DNA of 30,967 nucleotides from Paraphysoderma sedebokerense. Lineage: Eukaryota; Blastocladiomycota; Physodermatomycetes; Physodermatales; Physodermataceae. Location of the stretch: assembly GCA_025602915.1 (NCBI GenBank), contig JAHLJZ010000141.1:1-30967 (forward strand). Reading direction: 5' to 3'. Below, in pieces: positions 30,394-30,967 of the stretch (the stretch's first letter is position 1; every line of letters starts with the position of its first letter). Under the pieces are notes generated by a model. That model was not told the DNA's origin, searched no databases, and saw only the letters and a list, made by a program, of their open reading frames with translations. The translations under genes and the position numbers were made by a program.

Positions 30394-30967
30394 CATGTCT
30401 CGCGAGCCAGTTTTCAGAGATATAGTGTTCATTTATGTTCATAGATGTTTGTGTTCTTAAACAGCGAGATCCGAATCGTCTTCGGGGTAGGGATGAGTCG
30501 CCTCGCCAGCGTAAACAAACAAAAGGAAGCGCTCATGGAGGTTAACTGGGACGAAGTTTATATCTAGATTCCTACACTTCCTGGTAATTCAATAAATTCT
30601 AAATCGAGACTTCTCTCCACTAATGTCAGTGATTCTGCACGACAATATGAATCCAGATTGATTTTGTATGTATACAACCTCTTTTGTGACCTTGGCGAAG
30701 TTGGACCGTCTAACAATAAAAAGTTTAACAAACATAAGCAAATGGTCAATGAACATTGATCCATTTTAGGGATATCCCGATGAAAAGGATTTCAATTTTG
30801 AGTCATTCAAATGATTTGATTCAATTCAAACGTAATGAGAAATACTGAAATAGTTCTAATTTCTTTTGTAATTACAGATACTTCAGCTACAATAAAAGAT
30901 AATGTCAGTTATTGTTAAAGATTGAAGAATCTATTTTTAGCTTTCTATTTTTAGTATAGTTTACAAT
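30394..30967. other. Right-edge region without a supported gene
   Basis: A short open stretch at about 30461-30567 (plus; contains MSRLASVNKQKEALMEVN) is preceded and followed by stops. The last 200 bp are very AT-rich. No gene can be supported; it may be the remains of the gene suggested by the repeat to its left. Confidence 0.35.

Noticed and set aside
1-30967. Transposons, retroelements, tRNA genes or CRISPR-like arrays
   Set aside because: Scanning both strands by eye showed no reverse transcriptase, integrase or transposase motifs, no long terminal repeats, no tRNA-like cloverleaf and no regularly spaced short repeats.

Overview
The window looks like a nuclear segment from an early-diverging fungus, most likely a chytrid. 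The evidence is short spliceosomal introns (about 58-183 bp, GT-AG, often with a CTAAC-like branch site), about 40% GC, a fungal-type capsule mannosyltransferase (CAP59/CMT1 family), and the mix of DUF707, LicD, Fringe-like GT31 and GT4-type proteins. The species cannot be told from the sequence. No rRNA, tRNA, CRISPR or recognisable transposon or virus-derived element was seen.

Every gene I can recognise belongs to glycan synthesis in the secretory pathway. From left to right: a spliced 713-residue protein in which a nucleotide-sugar-transporter-like membrane half is fused to a GT-A glycosyltransferase (107-2404, minus); a DUF707 protein (3257-4301, plus); a CAP59/CMT1-family mannosyltransferase with a Ser/Thr-repeat stem (4693-6627, minus); a TPT-family nucleotide-sugar transporter (7603-8981, plus); a LicD nucleotidyltransferase-like domain fused to an endonuclease/exonuclease/phosphatase (EEP) domain (9510-11683, plus); two tandem GT31 paralogues (12772-13986 and 15203-16426, minus); a Fringe-like GT31 (17331-18671, minus); a CgeB-like group-1 glycosyltransferase (20245-21678, plus); and a double-GT4 protein gene (minus) broken by one stop and two frameshifts. 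The last 1.3 kb holds a possible signal-anchor exon and a 262-bp direct repeat, but no gene I can name.

From 21112 to 28559 a 3,723-bp unit is present twice in direct tandem with no difference that I can see. It contains the 3' part of the CgeB-like gene and the whole broken double-GT4 gene. The junction has 2 bp of homology and falls beside the start codon of the double-GT4 gene. It is either a very recent duplication or a false duplication in the assembly.

Read together, this is a candidate eukaryotic surface-polysaccharide or glycoprotein-glycan locus: two transporters bring sugar nucleotides into the Golgi, several anchored transferases build a chain, and a LicD-EEP protein may add or trim phosphodiester groups. 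The fusion of a transporter to a transferase, predicted to put the transferase on the lumenal side, is the most striking single item. Exon joins were derived by hand from splice signals and family conservation. Functions are inferred from family membership.
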